Source: Schlesneria sp. DSM 10557 (GTDB taxonomy: Bacteria > Planctomycetota > Planctomycetia > Planctomycetales > Planctomycetaceae). From it: a stretch of DNA of 64,000 nucleotides. The position numbers and the translations under genes were made by a program. Positions within the stretch are counted from its first letter, which is position 1; every line of letters starts with the position of its first letter. Of the stretch, positions 26,116 through 35,580 are shown piece after piece. Below the pieces are notes generated by a model that was not told the origin of the DNA, made no database searches, and saw only the letters and a program-made list of their open reading frames with translations. The stretch lies in NCBI RefSeq assembly GCF_041860085.1, contig NZ_CP124747.1, forward strand, positions 3,472,001 through 3,536,000. Reading direction: 5' to 3'.

Positions 26116-27804
26116 ATGAAACGGCTATTCTGCCTGCTGAATCTCCTGGCGATGCCGCTCTGGGCCAGTGACGCCCCCGATGAAGCCGCCTACGCGGTCT
26201 ACCTGGGTGAGAACGGTGTGCTCGTCCTCAAACTGATCATCGAGGTCGAAGGATCGACACCCCGCGGAGCGTTCGAGCATTACATTGATCATCTGATGAA
26301 ATCGCTGGACAGCAACGGTGACGGCACGATCACCACGGAGGAAGCGAACGGTAAATACCTGACGGACAACGACGCTCGACAAGCTCAATTGACGCCCTCG
26401 AGTGAAACCGTCGCCCGGAATCTCGTTCCTGATACCAGCCCTGCCGACGGCAAGATTTCCCGTCAGGAGTTTCTCGCGTACTATCGACGCATCGGCCTGA
26501 ATCCCTTCGTCGCCTTTTTCCAGCCGAATGCAGAACCGCAGAACGGGAATCGGCAACCACGTCGAGGGACAAGTCCGTCGGAGACCTCACTTTTTCTGCA
26601 ACTGGACACGAATCGCGATGGCAAGCTCTCGGCCGATGAGTTGACCGGCGCGCTGCAGACACTACGAAAACTCGACCTGGATCATGACGAAACCATCAGC
26701 GCTGCGGAACTCAATCCCCTCACCGATACGGTCGTCAACCAGCAGCGACTCCCGCAGACTCAGGATCGAATGGGGTCGACGAGCCCTTTCCTGGGTGCGG
26801 GCTTCGATGAATCCCTGCAGAAGCAAGTCCGTCGCCTGATCGAGAAATATGACACGACCGACCCACTCAAGTCGGGATTACCTGGTTCCAAGGTCCGCAA
26901 TCAGAAACTCAGCCCCCAGGAAATCGGGCTGTCACAAACCGCGTTCACCCGCTACGACGGCGATGGGGACGGCCAGCTTGACTTTGATGAACTCCGTCAG
27001 TTTCTGACACACCCGGAACCAACGATCATTATCACATTCAATCTAAGCCAAGATAGCCCCTTAAGCACTCATACAGTGACGGACGAACTTCTGGATAAAG
27101 TCAAAATCAGCCCTGACGGCTCTGCCAATATTAACTTGGGAAGCACCCAACTATGCCTGGTCAAGAACAACGTTTCGCGGGTGCCATCAGCGGACCAATT
27201 TCTGAAGCCCCAGTTCATGGCAGCGGATGCAGACGCAAACGGGTACCTGGAGAAAAGCGAGGCCGATCGTGCCTTCTTCTTCGGCGCAACATTCCAGGAC
27301 CTCGATGCGGACAAGAATGAAAGGCTATTCCTTGAGGAAGTCGTCGCCTACTTTCAGCTCCGATTCGGTGTTGCCCGCAGTCGCGTCGTCCTGAATATCA
27401 ATGAGCAGGGCCGCACCTTGTTCGAGATCCTGGATACAGACCGCGACCGTCGTCTCTCGTTCCGTGAACTGAAGTCGGCGGCAGAGAAACTCGCCCTCTG
27501 GGACAAAGACGGGGATGGACTCTTGTCCGACTCAGAAGTCCCGCTGCAGTATCGTCTGGTGGTGGCACAGGGGACGCTTCCCGCCCTGGAAGGCAACGTC
27601 GATCGCGGTAACCCGACAGGAACGCTGGCGGAACGGGCCACGGGACCGCTCTGGTTTCGTAAAATGGACAAAAACCGCGACGGTGAAGTATCGCAACGTG
27701 AGTTCCTGGGCGACATCTCGCTCTTTGAGCAGTTCGACCAGAACATGGATCAGTACATCGACCTGACAGAAGCCCTTTCCGCTCCCGTTGAATCGTTAAA
27801 GTGA
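26116..27804 (+). CDS. Secreted protein with about eleven EF-hand calcium-binding loops
   Basis: 562 residues with a signal peptide (MKRLFCLLNLLAMPLWASD). Along its length lie about eleven EF-hand-type loops of the DxDxDG form, for example LDSNGDGTITTEE, LDTNRDGKLSADE, YDGDGDGQLDFDE, ADADANGYLEKSE, WDKDGDGLLSDSE and MDKNRDGEVSQRE. Some are worn (LDADKNERL, FDQNMDQYI). Dense EF-hands in an exported planctomycete protein point to calcium-dependent structure at the cell surface. It is third in line after PSD1 and DUF1501 genes, so it probably shares their transcript and may act with them. The reaction, if any, is unknown. Confidence 0.85.
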   Translation: MKRLFCLLNLLAMPLWASDAPDEAAYAVYLGENGVLVLKLIIEVEGSTPRGAFEHYIDHLMKSLDSNGDGTITTEEANGKYLTDNDARQAQLTPSSETVARNLVPDTSPADGKISRQEFLAYYRRIGLNPFVAFFQPNAEPQNGNRQPRRGTSPSETSLFLQLDTNRDGKLSADELTGALQTLRKLDLDHDETISAAELNPLTDTVVNQQRLPQTQDRMGSTSPFLGAGFDESLQKQVRRLIEKYDTTDPLKSGLPGSKVRNQKLSPQEIGLSQTAFTRYDGDGDGQLDFDELRQFLTHPEPTIIITFNLSQDSPLSTHTVTDELLDKVKISPDGSANINLGSTQLCLVKNNVSRVPSADQFLKPQFMAADADANGYLEKSEADRAFFFGATFQDLDADKNERLFLEEVVAYFQLRFGVARSRVVLNINEQGRTLFEILDTDRDRRLSFRELKSAAEKLALWDKDGDGLLSDSEVPLQYRLVVAQGTLPALEGNVDRGNPTGTLAERATGPLWFRKMDKNRDGEVSQREFLGDISLFEQFDQNMDQYIDLTEALSAPVESLK

Positions 27805-28297
27805 CCGCAATCCAGGTCCCCGCTCATCGTGTCGACGGCCAGAGCAATGTCCTGAGAGGCTTCAGCCGTATTGCGACATCCCTTCTCACATGTCGACCTG
27901 CTTCACAGGTGAGTACGGTCCGCCGATCGATCTCGCGCACAGCTCTCTAAATCACGTTGCCGCTTAGGTACCGATGTGACGAGCCCCTCATCGCGGGGCT
28001 CGTCCTCCGCAATGTAGAGCTTTTCTCAAATGACAATTCACCCGCGTGGCCGACAGAGCCAATGCGTGTATGGTGCACTAACATCTCTGGGGAAATCGAA
28101 GTATAAGATCGAATGTAGCATTACTATGGAAACAGAGAGACGGAAATCAATTGACGACTCTCTCCGCTCCGTGCATGAGGTCGACCGAGGTTTACGATTG
28201 ACGTTTGAGTACTAATCCGCATTCGCGGATACGACCACCCGCTTACACGACGAATCGCGAAGACTGCGAGTTCGTTATTCTCGCCGGGGAAAAACAC
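27805..28297. other. Intergenic region with hairpin
   Basis: About 490 bp. Apart from the hairpin at 27978-28004 nothing was recognised. A 61-codon frame at 28030-28215 has no good ribosome site and is not called. Confidence 0.5.
27978..28004. terminator. Hairpin after EF-hand gene, possible terminator
   Basis: Perfect 10-bp stem GACGAGCCCC (27978-27987) with GGGGCTCGTC (27995-28004) and loop TCATCGC. There is no T-run, so factor-independent termination is unproven. It lies 174 bp after the EF-hand gene. Confidence 0.45.
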
Positions 28298-28921
28298 ATG
28301 AATTCGCTCAATGACGAGGCGACCCGTTTGGAAGAGGATGATTTTATCCCACGAACGGCAGGTCCACCCCTCTATCGGCGTCAAGATTACGTCGGAGCCA
28401 CTCGACACGCCCTCATCTTTGCCATCGACGGATTTGTTCTTCAACTGATATGCCTGATCTTACTTGACATTGACGCGGCGATTTTCAACTCGTCTAAGAC
28501 GGCTCCCGCAAACGCATATAACGTGGTGGGACTGAGTGCCTGTCTCGTCGTCTGCTGGTTTTATCTCGCGGTTCTTAAACCCTCGCGATTCCGTTCGCCT
28601 GGTTACTGGATCACAGACGCCCGGATCGTGACGATTCATGGCCAGCCCCCCTCTCCCTGGCGGATGACCAAACGGCTAATCTGGTCCGTGCTCAGCATTT
28701 GCTGCTACTACCCGGTCAGCATCGTCACCGACCTCCTGTGGACGGCTGTTGAGGACGAACGGCAGATGCTCCGGGATCTGGTATTCGAGACTCGACTCAT
28801 TCGCAACAAGGCCGTCCCCACGGGAACCGGCAGAATCTCGCGCCGATTCGTGACCGCGATGGGAATCGTGATCTCTTACCCATGCGTCTGCGAAAGAGTA
28901 AAAGCTCCGCCCAAAACCTGA
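28298..28921 (+). CDS. RDD-family membrane protein
   Basis: 207 residues. The start at 28298 is supported by GGGGA about eight bases upstream. Two predicted transmembrane helices lie at about 41-60 (ALIFAIDGFVLQLICLILLD) and 79-97 (VVGLSACLVVCWFYLAVL), and a third hydrophobic stretch follows WRMTKRLIWSV. The pattern RHALIFAIDGF, SPGYWITDARIVT and DERQMLRDLVFETRLI matches the RDD family (Arg, Asp, Asp in the helices and the final LhD..T box). RDD proteins are small membrane proteins of unclear, possibly transport, function. It stands alone, before the phasin-like gene. Confidence 0.7.
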   Translation: MNSLNDEATRLEEDDFIPRTAGPPLYRRQDYVGATRHALIFAIDGFVLQLICLILLDIDAAIFNSSKTAPANAYNVVGLSACLVVCWFYLAVLKPSRFRSPGYWITDARIVTIHGQPPSPWRMTKRLIWSVLSICCYYPVSIVTDLLWTAVEDERQMLRDLVFETRLIRNKAVPTGTGRISRRFVTAMGIVISYPCVCERVKAPPKT

Positions 28922-29221
28922 CCCAGCAAGCGAAATCCTCATTCCTGAAATCTGTAGGCCTGATCAACCGGCAAGTCGTAGCGAAAGGGATTGATCCGGG
29001 CAGAGACCTTGCCATCTGCATTGAATGGTCGAGCCTGACATCTTGCGGTGCGGTCCTCGTGACGGCGCTTGCCTGATCAGTTTGCCACATAAATTGATTG
29101 GGAAGTCGGGACAATCACGTTAAAGTCATTTCAGATTCCCGCGTCACGAACGGTCACTGGAAAAGTTTTCCAGGGGATTCCAAAACAGGCGGGATCGTTT
29201 CACATCTCACGAAGGGGCAGC
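28922..29221. other. Intergenic region, nothing recognised
   Basis: 300 bp between the RDD and phasin-like genes. The sequence CTCACGAAGGGGCAGC before 29222 supplies the ribosome site for the latter. No promoter or structure was confidently seen. Confidence 0.4.
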
Positions 29222-29626
29222 ATGTTCGATACCTTGAAGCAGGCTGTGTTCGCCAGTATCGGTTTGGCAGATTTGACACGAGAGAAAGTGGAAGGAGTCG
29301 TTGCGGAGGTTGCGCGACGGGCAAAACTATCCGAGGCAGACGCTGCGGAATTTCAAGCGGAACTGAACGAACGCGTCGAGAAGGCACGAGCGGAACTCGG
29401 TGCGGAGATCGATCGCAGGATCGATCAGGCATTCATTCAGTTAGGACTCCTGAAAGCGAACGTCAAGCATGAAGCGGAAAGCGTCGGCAGTACCGTCCAG
29501 AAGCTAACAGATCAAAGCCTTGACGCTCTCCTGTCACGAGCGGGAGTGGCGCGTCAGGAGGACATCGATTCTCTCACACAGCGGATTGAACTGCTGGAAA
29601 AGAAACTAGCCGAAAAGTGTTCCTGA
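29222..29626 (+). CDS. Phasin-like coiled-coil protein
   Basis: 134 residues, almost entirely helical and charged, with heptad-like spacing (KVEGVVAEVARRAKLSEADA, ELNERVEKARAELGAEIDRR) and the ending QEDIDSLTQRIELLEKKLAEK. This N-terminal FDTLKQAVFASIGLADLTREKVEGVV plus the terminal coiled coil is the pattern of the PhaF/poly(hydroxyalkanoate) granule-associated phasin group, which coats PHA granules or regulates them. No phaC or other PHA gene is in the window, so the granule link is an inference; the same fold also serves as a general helical chaperone. A hairpin follows at 29678. Confidence 0.6.
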   Translation: MFDTLKQAVFASIGLADLTREKVEGVVAEVARRAKLSEADAAEFQAELNERVEKARAELGAEIDRRIDQAFIQLGLLKANVKHEAESVGSTVQKLTDQSLDALLSRAGVARQEDIDSLTQRIELLEKKLAEKCS

Positions 29627-29677
29627 GAGTCCGTTCTGCGAACACCTTGTCGAAGCTCTTTCGAGAAACAAATTGCA

Positions 29678-29710
29678 CGCGTAGTCTGGCTAACAGACTA
29701 CGCGGGTTTG
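29678..29710. terminator. Hairpin between convergent genes, probable terminator
   Basis: Perfect 11-bp stem CGCGTAGTCTG (29678-29688) with CAGACTACGCG (29694-29704), loop GCTAA, followed on the plus strand by GGTTTGC. It separates the phasin-like gene from the convergent beta-propeller gene and could serve both. Confidence 0.55.
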
Positions 29711-29770
29711 CATCACCAACATTTGACCTATTTTGCGTGAGAACGAAGGCCATCCTCATTCAGCCGAAAC

Positions 29771-30712
29771 TCAATCTTCGAGTTTGACAAAGGCGACTGC
29801 GTTGTTGTTGTTCATGGGAATAATGAGCTGCTTCTGCTTTGAGTCGTAGCCCATCGAAGCCGCGCTGGGGATCCCTGCGGCAATCACCTTGACAGGTTGG
29901 CCTGGACGAATTTCCGAGATGCTTCCGAAGCGGACGCTGCTGACATACTTCGTCCCATCCGGAAGGATGACCAGCCCATCATTGCCTCCTTCCGCCGAGT
30001 GTTCGGTGCGGATCAACCTGGCTGATGCCGGATCAAACGTCAGCAGGGCATTGTTTCCCACGTTCACGACAACAACGTGCCCCTCCTGATCAATCGCCAC
30101 GCCGTTGGGACTGACGAGGGGTTCGCCTTCCACAAACGTCGTCACCACACCATCGCGGGTGATTTTATAGACACGGCTTTCTGGCCGGGTGTTCGAAACG
30201 AAGATGGTCCCCTCTTTGGTCACAGCAATCCCGTTAAGAAACGTAGCCCCTTCGACGGGATAGGCACGGCCCGGCTTCCCCGTCGCCAGATAAAACGTGC
30301 GCACGACATCAATGTCTGCGGCGTAAAGGACTCCGTTCTGGATGGCACTGCCGAGCGGATGATTGAGCGTCAGTCCGTCGCGAGTGGCACCGATCCACTT
30401 GGCCGTGTGGACGGACCCATCCGGGTTCAGCAGCGAGACGTACCCGTCGTTGGGTTCCTGAGCCTGAGGGACACCTGCGTTCATGACCACAATCAGATTT
30501 CGACCGGGATCATACGTGCAACTTTCCGCAAAGCGAAAACTTCCGTAGACTTTGACGTTGCTGGTCATCTTTACAAATTGACCAGCTTCATTGACGGAAC
30601 CCAGGGGCTGGCCCGCCTGAAACTCGTTGGAAGCCCCAGCGGGTGCTTGTGCAAAAGCACCACACGTGGCCAGCATCCATACACACGCAGACAATGCGAA
30701 AGTAACCTTCAT
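29771..30712 (-). CDS. Secreted SMP-30/NHL-type beta-propeller protein
   Basis: 313 residues with a signal peptide (MKVTFALSACVWMLATCGAFA). Repeated strands with GSAIQNGVLYAADID, LNGIAVTKEGTIFVSNT, SPNGVAIDQEGHVVVVNVGNN and NDGLVILPDGTKYVSSV show the six-bladed propeller of the SMP-30/gluconolactonase/LRE-like and NHL group. The NG and DG turns fit the metal-site region of SMP-30, but the catalytic Glu and Asp set cannot be confirmed by eye. The start has GAGGAG nine bases upstream. Likely a periplasmic sugar-lactone or binding protein; the substrate is unknown. Confidence 0.75.
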   Translation of the reverse strand: MKVTFALSACVWMLATCGAFAQAPAGASNEFQAGQPLGSVNEAGQFVKMTSNVKVYGSFRFAESCTYDPGRNLIVVMNAGVPQAQEPNDGYVSLLNPDGSVHTAKWIGATRDGLTLNHPLGSAIQNGVLYAADIDVVRTFYLATGKPGRAYPVEGATFLNGIAVTKEGTIFVSNTRPESRVYKITRDGVVTTFVEGEPLVSPNGVAIDQEGHVVVVNVGNNALLTFDPASARLIRTEHSAEGGNDGLVILPDGTKYVSSVRFGSISEIRPGQPVKVIAAGIPSAASMGYDSKQKQLIIPMNNNNAVAFVKLED

Positions 30713-30972
30713 GCATACGACTCCTCAGTTGATGTCACTCATCAGCAGAAATTCGACCAGCCCATTAGGCCCCGAGGCCCTGGACGAGTAAACTCGACAC
30801 CGTGCCGGACAGCTTACCGCATCACCCCCGCACGTGAAGGAACATTCCGACAAACGTCGGAACGTTCGGCGATGATGAAAATGCCTCCCCTTTTCGCAGC
30901 GGAACTCTCGTTGAACCGTTGGGGTTCTTCGGATTCCCGTTGCAGCGATCGATTGAACAGGAAATTGATGAA

Positions 30973-31836
30973 ATGCCAAGTCTACGCTGGTTGAGCATCG
31001 CGCTCCTCTCCCTGCTGGTCCTCCAGCCCTCTCTCACATCGGCCGCCGATGCCCGGGCGGAAGGGGTGGTAGTCCCCAAGGAGACGATTCAACTCTTCCC
31101 CTGCAAAGAGCTGACGAAGGACTGGTACACGTGGCTGACAGACGACCTTCATGAAGACCCGCGAGGCGTATTCACGCTTCAGCCCGACGGAACCCTTCGG
31201 ATTTCCGGAGACGGCTACGGCGGCGTGATCACACGAAAAGAATATGCCGACTACCACCTGGTGCTCGAATACCGCTGGGGAACGAAGACTTGGCAGAATC
31301 GCGTCAAAGCGGCTCGTGACGGCGGCCTGCTGCTCCACTGCAAAGGACCTGACGGCAACTTTGGCGGCAGTGGGGACAAGCCCGGCCCGTGGATGACGTC
31401 CGTCGAATGCCAGATCATCGAAGGGGGCGTCGGCGATATCCTGGTCCTCCAGGGAAAAGACGAAAATGGAAAGCTCATCGAAGCCAGCGCATCGGCCACG
31501 GTCTCGTACGATCGCGATGGCGAACCGGTCTGGGATCCAAAGGGAGAGAAGAAGAAATTCACTTCCGGCCGCATCAACTGGTTTGGCCGTGATCCAGACT
31601 GGAAAGACGTTGTCGGATTCCGCGGAGCCAAAGACCCGGACAGCCCCGGACAGGAATGGACCACCCTCGAATGCTTTGTCAAAGGGGACAAACTGGTCTA
31701 CCGCGTCAATGGTGTCATCGTGAACCGGGCCGAAGATGTCTACCCCACCAACGGCAAGCTGCTGCTCCAGACCGAAGGAGCCGAGATGTATGTTCGTCGC
31801 CTGGAACTGCGCCCGCTGCCGAAGCAGATTCCCTGA
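30973..31836 (+). CDS. DUF1080 (3-keto-disaccharide hydrolase) family secreted protein
   Basis: 287 residues starting with a signal peptide (MPSLRWLSIALLSLLVLQPS). The concanavalin-like DUF1080 landmarks are present: DWYTWL, TLRISGDGYGGVITRKEYADY, LVLEYRWG, GGLLLHCKGPDG, WMTSVECQIIEGGVGDI, and near the end GKLLLQTEGAEMYVRRLELRPL. The family is exported in planctomycetes and annotated as 3-keto-glucoside hydrolase; the substrate here is unknown. The start at 30973 follows AGGAA. A terminator follows at 31883. Confidence 0.88.
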   Translation: MPSLRWLSIALLSLLVLQPSLTSAADARAEGVVVPKETIQLFPCKELTKDWYTWLTDDLHEDPRGVFTLQPDGTLRISGDGYGGVITRKEYADYHLVLEYRWGTKTWQNRVKAARDGGLLLHCKGPDGNFGGSGDKPGPWMTSVECQIIEGGVGDILVLQGKDENGKLIEASASATVSYDRDGEPVWDPKGEKKKFTSGRINWFGRDPDWKDVVGFRGAKDPDSPGQEWTTLECFVKGDKLVYRVNGVIVNRAEDVYPTNGKLLLQTEGAEMYVRRLELRPLPKQIP

Positions 31837-32258
31837 GCTGAACAACATCAACTGAATCAACTGAATCAACTTCTCAAGAGCGATCCCGTTTGCTGCCCAA
31901 CCTGGCGGTAGACGGGATTTTTTTGTGCAGTGCGTCACACCGGTTCTCGCAAGGTAACGCGGCCTGATTGAGGCCCCGCGCAGAGAAACCAGGATTTCAC
32001 CCGGGGGCGAGCATCCGTTCGAGTCAATCAGAGCGTCGTCGTCTCGCACAAGTAAAAGAGGACTACCCCGTCCCACGTCTCCGATGCGGTCACGTTGCGA
32101 TCCCTCCAGCAGTTCGGTCCGATCTCCTGGCCGATACGATTTGCCCCAAGAGAATTCTCACAGCCAGGATGCGCCTTTTCTCTATCGCCCCTCCCCCTTC
32201 CTGATTACTCTATCTTGACCCTTGCATTCTAGAAGCTGAAGACAGAAGGATGGAATTC
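31837..32258. other. Intergenic region with terminator and short tandem repeat
   Basis: About 420 bp. It holds a 9-bp tandem repeat TCAACTGAA in 2.7 copies at 31848-31871, the terminator at 31883-31925, and the promoter region of the FG-GAP gene, in which no confident -35/-10 was seen. Confidence 0.6.
31883..31925 (+). terminator. Intrinsic terminator after DUF1080 gene
   Basis: Stem ATCCCGT (31883-31889) with ACGGGAT (31912-31918), imperfectly extended inside by TTGCTGCC/GGCGGTAG, followed by a run of seven or more T. Confidence 0.82.
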
Positions 32259-34613
32259 ATGCTGACATATCCCTCTCGCTGGGTTGCGCTGATCGCTCTG
32301 ATCGGAGCACTGGCCGGAACGGCTTCTGCCCAGGAATCCGAACTCGCGAAGTACTACGGATTTCGGCCGCTGGAAGTTTTCAAACTGGCTGAGAGATCGG
32401 GAAATCTGCTGACCGGCGATCTCAATCATGACGGTCTGACAGATATGATTCTCGTTGACAATAGCCATAGTCGTCTCGACCTGTTGCTGCAGCGCGGCAA
32501 GCAACCTGCAACCAAAGAGACCCGGGCCGGTCGGGATGATGTCAATCTGATCGACAACGACTGGCGGTATGAACACAAGAAGCTTCCCGTGGATCACGAT
32601 GTCGCGGCGTTGACTTTGGGTGATTTCAACGGGGATGGGCGAGTCGACATCGTCTATTTCGGATTGCCCGATCAACTCGTGATCCGCTATCAGCCTGTCA
32701 CCGGTGATTGGACCGAGAAAAAGCAGCAGCGAATTCCCGACGTGGCTCCCACGCAGTGGTTCTTGACGGCGGGTGACCTGGATGCGAATGGCCTGGATGA
32801 TCTGGTGATCCTGGGGAAGCATGAAACGATCCTTCTCTACCAGAATGAAAAAGGAACGCTTAGCGCACCCAAGAGGCTGATGAATACGTCCGACAAGCTG
32901 GGTCTGGCTCAAATCGCAGACCTGGACGGTGACGGACGCCTCGACTTGTGCTACCTCGCCGGAGATGGCTTAAACCGCGTCCTCGGCGCGCGACTGCAAC
33001 AGTCGAACGGTCAGCTCGGACCGGAATATGTATTCGATCTCGAACGCCCCCGCGCCGTGTCACTTCGCGATGTCGACGGAAAGCCGGGACACGAGATCCT
33101 GACGATCGATTCCCGAACCGGGCGGCTGAAGCTGCTGAATGTCGAACAGAAAAAGCTGTCGGAAAATGAACTGCCCGAACGGTTGATTCAATTCGGTTTC
33201 GGCAAGCTTGGTTCCGGCAACAACCGTGACCTGGCGATCGGCGACTTCAACGGGGATGGGCTGAGCGACCTGGTGGTAACCGATCCTGATGCCTCGCGCG
33301 TGCTCCTGTTTACGCAGCATAAAGGACAGGGACTGGACATGGGTACTCCCTACTCCAGCTTGACCGGCACTGATCAGATCCGTGCGGCAGATCTGGATGG
33401 AGACGGCACCGCCGATCTGGTCGTTCATAGTAACACAGAAAAAACACTGGGCGTCAGCCAGTTTGCCGAAGATCGACTGACGTTTCCTCAGTCCATTCCC
33501 ACCGAGGCGGATCCCTCCGTTATCGAACTCGTCGACCTGGATGGGGACGGCAAAGTGGAAGTCATCTTCATCGCCAAAACCAAGAAGGACCGAACCACCG
33601 AGTACTCACTTCAGGCGATGAAGCGTCTGGGGAAAGACGAATGGCAGGCCGTGAAATTTGGCGACAAGACCTCGTTCCCGCTCGACCTGAAGGGGACGCC
33701 CGAGCGACTGTTGCTGGCGGATGTCTTTGGAGACGAACGCCCCGAATTCCTCATCCTGCAAGGTTCCAAGCCGCCTCAGTTGTTCGGCTTCACCACTGAG
33801 GGAATTCCGATTGAACTCGTCACGACCGGCAATCTGGGTGCGGGAACCGTCGCAGCAGGGGCTGTCAGCCTTTGCTCGCTGGGCGGGAAAAAGGGCCTGC
33901 TGGTCACGCAGGAAAACTTCGCCCGGCATATGGTTCTCAGCCCGCAGAAGCGTTGGGAAGTGGCAGATCAGTTCAACGTGACGGAATCCAATGCCCGGAT
34001 GGTGGCCGGAGCCATCGTTGACTTGAACGGGGAAGGTGAACCCGAAATCGCACTGGTCGATGGCGGACTGCGCAAGCTGAGAATCCTCAAGAAGGCCGAA
34101 TCCGGATACGAGCCCTGGAAGGAAATTGATATCGGCGAGTTTCCTTTGAAGTCGTTGAAGGTCGCCGATTTGAATGGCGACAAGCATGACGATCTGGTCC
34201 TGTTCGGGACTGACAAATTCGCCGTGCTGTTCGCTGGGGGAACCTCCCCCGCGCTGAAAGAACTGGCCGCATTCGAAAGTCAGCTCGACAAGGTCTTCCC
34301 TACCGACGTGGTCGCGGGAGACCTGAATGGTGACGGACACATCGACCTGGCCATGACCGACACCCGCAGTCATTTCATCGAGATCATCCAGTATCGGCCC
34401 GAAACAGGTCTCCAGCACGCCCTCTATTTCCGGGTGTACGAACAGAAGTCATTTCGGGGCGATGACGACGCCAAGGACGCAGAACCCCGCGAAGCGATGA
34501 TTGCCGATGTCACCGGGGATGGCCTTCCCGATCTGATCCTGCTGGCGCACGACAGGTTGCTCGTCTACCCTCAGGATGACGGCAGATCCCAGGTTACCAC
34601 GCCCGCCAAATAA
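32259..34613 (+). CDS. Secreted FG-GAP/VCBS repeat beta-propeller protein
   Basis: 784 residues; start at 32259 has AAGGA eight bases upstream. A signal peptide (MLTYPSRWVALIALIGALAGTASA) precedes about thirteen repeats of a GDLNxDGxxDL type loop: GDLNHDGLTDMIL, GDFNGDGRVDIVY, GDLDANGLDDLVI, ADLDGDGRLDLCY, GDFNGDGLSDLVV, ADLDGDGTADLVV, VDLDGDGKVEVIF, GDLNGDGHIDLAM and others. These are calcium-binding FG-GAP blades as in integrin-type propellers, and thirteen would make about two propellers. Such proteins act in surface adhesion or as scaffolds; no catalytic domain is visible. The last repeat is ADVTGDGLPDLIL near the C-terminus. Confidence 0.88.
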   Translation: MLTYPSRWVALIALIGALAGTASAQESELAKYYGFRPLEVFKLAERSGNLLTGDLNHDGLTDMILVDNSHSRLDLLLQRGKQPATKETRAGRDDVNLIDNDWRYEHKKLPVDHDVAALTLGDFNGDGRVDIVYFGLPDQLVIRYQPVTGDWTEKKQQRIPDVAPTQWFLTAGDLDANGLDDLVILGKHETILLYQNEKGTLSAPKRLMNTSDKLGLAQIADLDGDGRLDLCYLAGDGLNRVLGARLQQSNGQLGPEYVFDLERPRAVSLRDVDGKPGHEILTIDSRTGRLKLLNVEQKKLSENELPERLIQFGFGKLGSGNNRDLAIGDFNGDGLSDLVVTDPDASRVLLFTQHKGQGLDMGTPYSSLTGTDQIRAADLDGDGTADLVVHSNTEKTLGVSQFAEDRLTFPQSIPTEADPSVIELVDLDGDGKVEVIFIAKTKKDRTTEYSLQAMKRLGKDEWQAVKFGDKTSFPLDLKGTPERLLLADVFGDERPEFLILQGSKPPQLFGFTTEGIPIELVTTGNLGAGTVAAGAVSLCSLGGKKGLLVTQENFARHMVLSPQKRWEVADQFNVTESNARMVAGAIVDLNGEGEPEIALVDGGLRKLRILKKAESGYEPWKEIDIGEFPLKSLKVADLNGDKHDDLVLFGTDKFAVLFAGGTSPALKELAAFESQLDKVFPTDVVAGDLNGDGHIDLAMTDTRSHFIEIIQYRPETGLQHALYFRVYEQKSFRGDDDAKDAEPREAMIADVTGDGLPDLILLAHDRLLVYPQDDGRSQVTTPAK

Positions 34614-34839
34614 CGCCTTGCGGCAGATCACAGCGTCGACTGCGGCGTCCCGTTTTGGATTGTACGGCCCAGCAAAGCTACGATCGCTACAACAAGAATA
34701 ATATTCACCATCTAAACCGCATTTTCACACGTCCGGATTGACGTATCGTCGCTTGTGGCGTGGAAAATACAGGAGCGTTATATTCGATCTTTCGCCCGGT
34801 CAGTTCATGACGACTTCCTTCACAACGAGGAGCTTTCCA

Positions 34840-35229
34840 ATGAGCGACAGTATTCATGATGAAGATGAAGCCACGGCTGGCGACTCTGTAGTGAAAACAC
34901 GTGAACTAAAAGACCCAAATATCCTCAAGGTCTACCAGACCGGTGAGTTGACGGTCGTGGGCTTCGGGGGACAAGACGTTCCCGACGAAGTCTGTATCGC
35001 CGCCTATCGCGAACAGCTCTTTAAGCTGGTGGAAGAGTCCCAGTGTAAGGTGCTGGCATTTGATCTGACTGGAGTCACGCTCGTCCCCAGCGGAATGCTG
35101 GGGGTGTTGATGTCGCTGCGGAACAGAGTCGGTCGGGTCGAACTGTACAACCCATCGGACGACGTCCGCGAGGTCCTGCGTATGACGCGGCTGGAAACGT
35201 TGTTTGATATCAAACAGGTTGATCTGTAG
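34840..35229 (+). CDS. STAS-domain protein (anti-sigma-factor antagonist-like)
   Basis: 129 residues. Start at 34840 has AGGAG eight bases upstream. After an acidic N-terminus (MSDSIHDEDEATAG) the STAS fold shows as ILKVYQTGELTVVGF, KVLAFDLTGVTLVPSGMLGVLMSLR and VELYNPSDDVREVLRMTRLETLFDI. STAS proteins bind anti-sigma kinases or act in stressosomes. The phosphorylatable Ser of SpoIIAA sits in the D-x-S turn; here FDLTGVTLVPSGML has VPSG at that loop, so a phospho-switch is plausible. It is followed 351 bp later by a kinase with a receiver-like domain, suggesting a linked regulatory pair. No anti-sigma factor is in the window. Confidence 0.8.
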   Translation: MSDSIHDEDEATAGDSVVKTRELKDPNILKVYQTGELTVVGFGGQDVPDEVCIAAYREQLFKLVEESQCKVLAFDLTGVTLVPSGMLGVLMSLRNRVGRVELYNPSDDVREVLRMTRLETLFDIKQVDL

Positions 35230-35580
35230 TGCGTCCAGATCGGCACCGTTCCACCAATCCGACTTCGCGTTCTTGAGAGCTCATCAAGACTCAAAAACCG
35301 TCAACATCATCGAAGCTGAGTACGGGAGCACGGATCGACCAGCTCGGTCAGGATATCACGGGGGGCATCGACCGGCTTGATTACCTCTGCTGAAAACTCA
35401 GATTGGCAATCTGATTCCCTTCTTCTGTAACAACTGATTGATCTGCACAATCCGGCAGGGAAGAAGTTAATCAAAAAAATCCGATGCTTCTTTCCAAGCC
35501 TTGTCCAACGAAGTCAATCAGAGGAGCCATAAGAACAGCACCGTGTCGGACATCCGGGAAGATTGTGGATAGAATCAGTA
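35230..35580. other. Intergenic region, nothing recognised
   Basis: About 350 bp between the STAS and kinase genes. No hairpin with a T-run, promoter or small gene was convincing. Confidence 0.4.

Noticed and set aside
28030-28215. 61-codon plus-strand reading frame before the RDD gene
   Set aside because: No ribosome site and no recognisable sequence.
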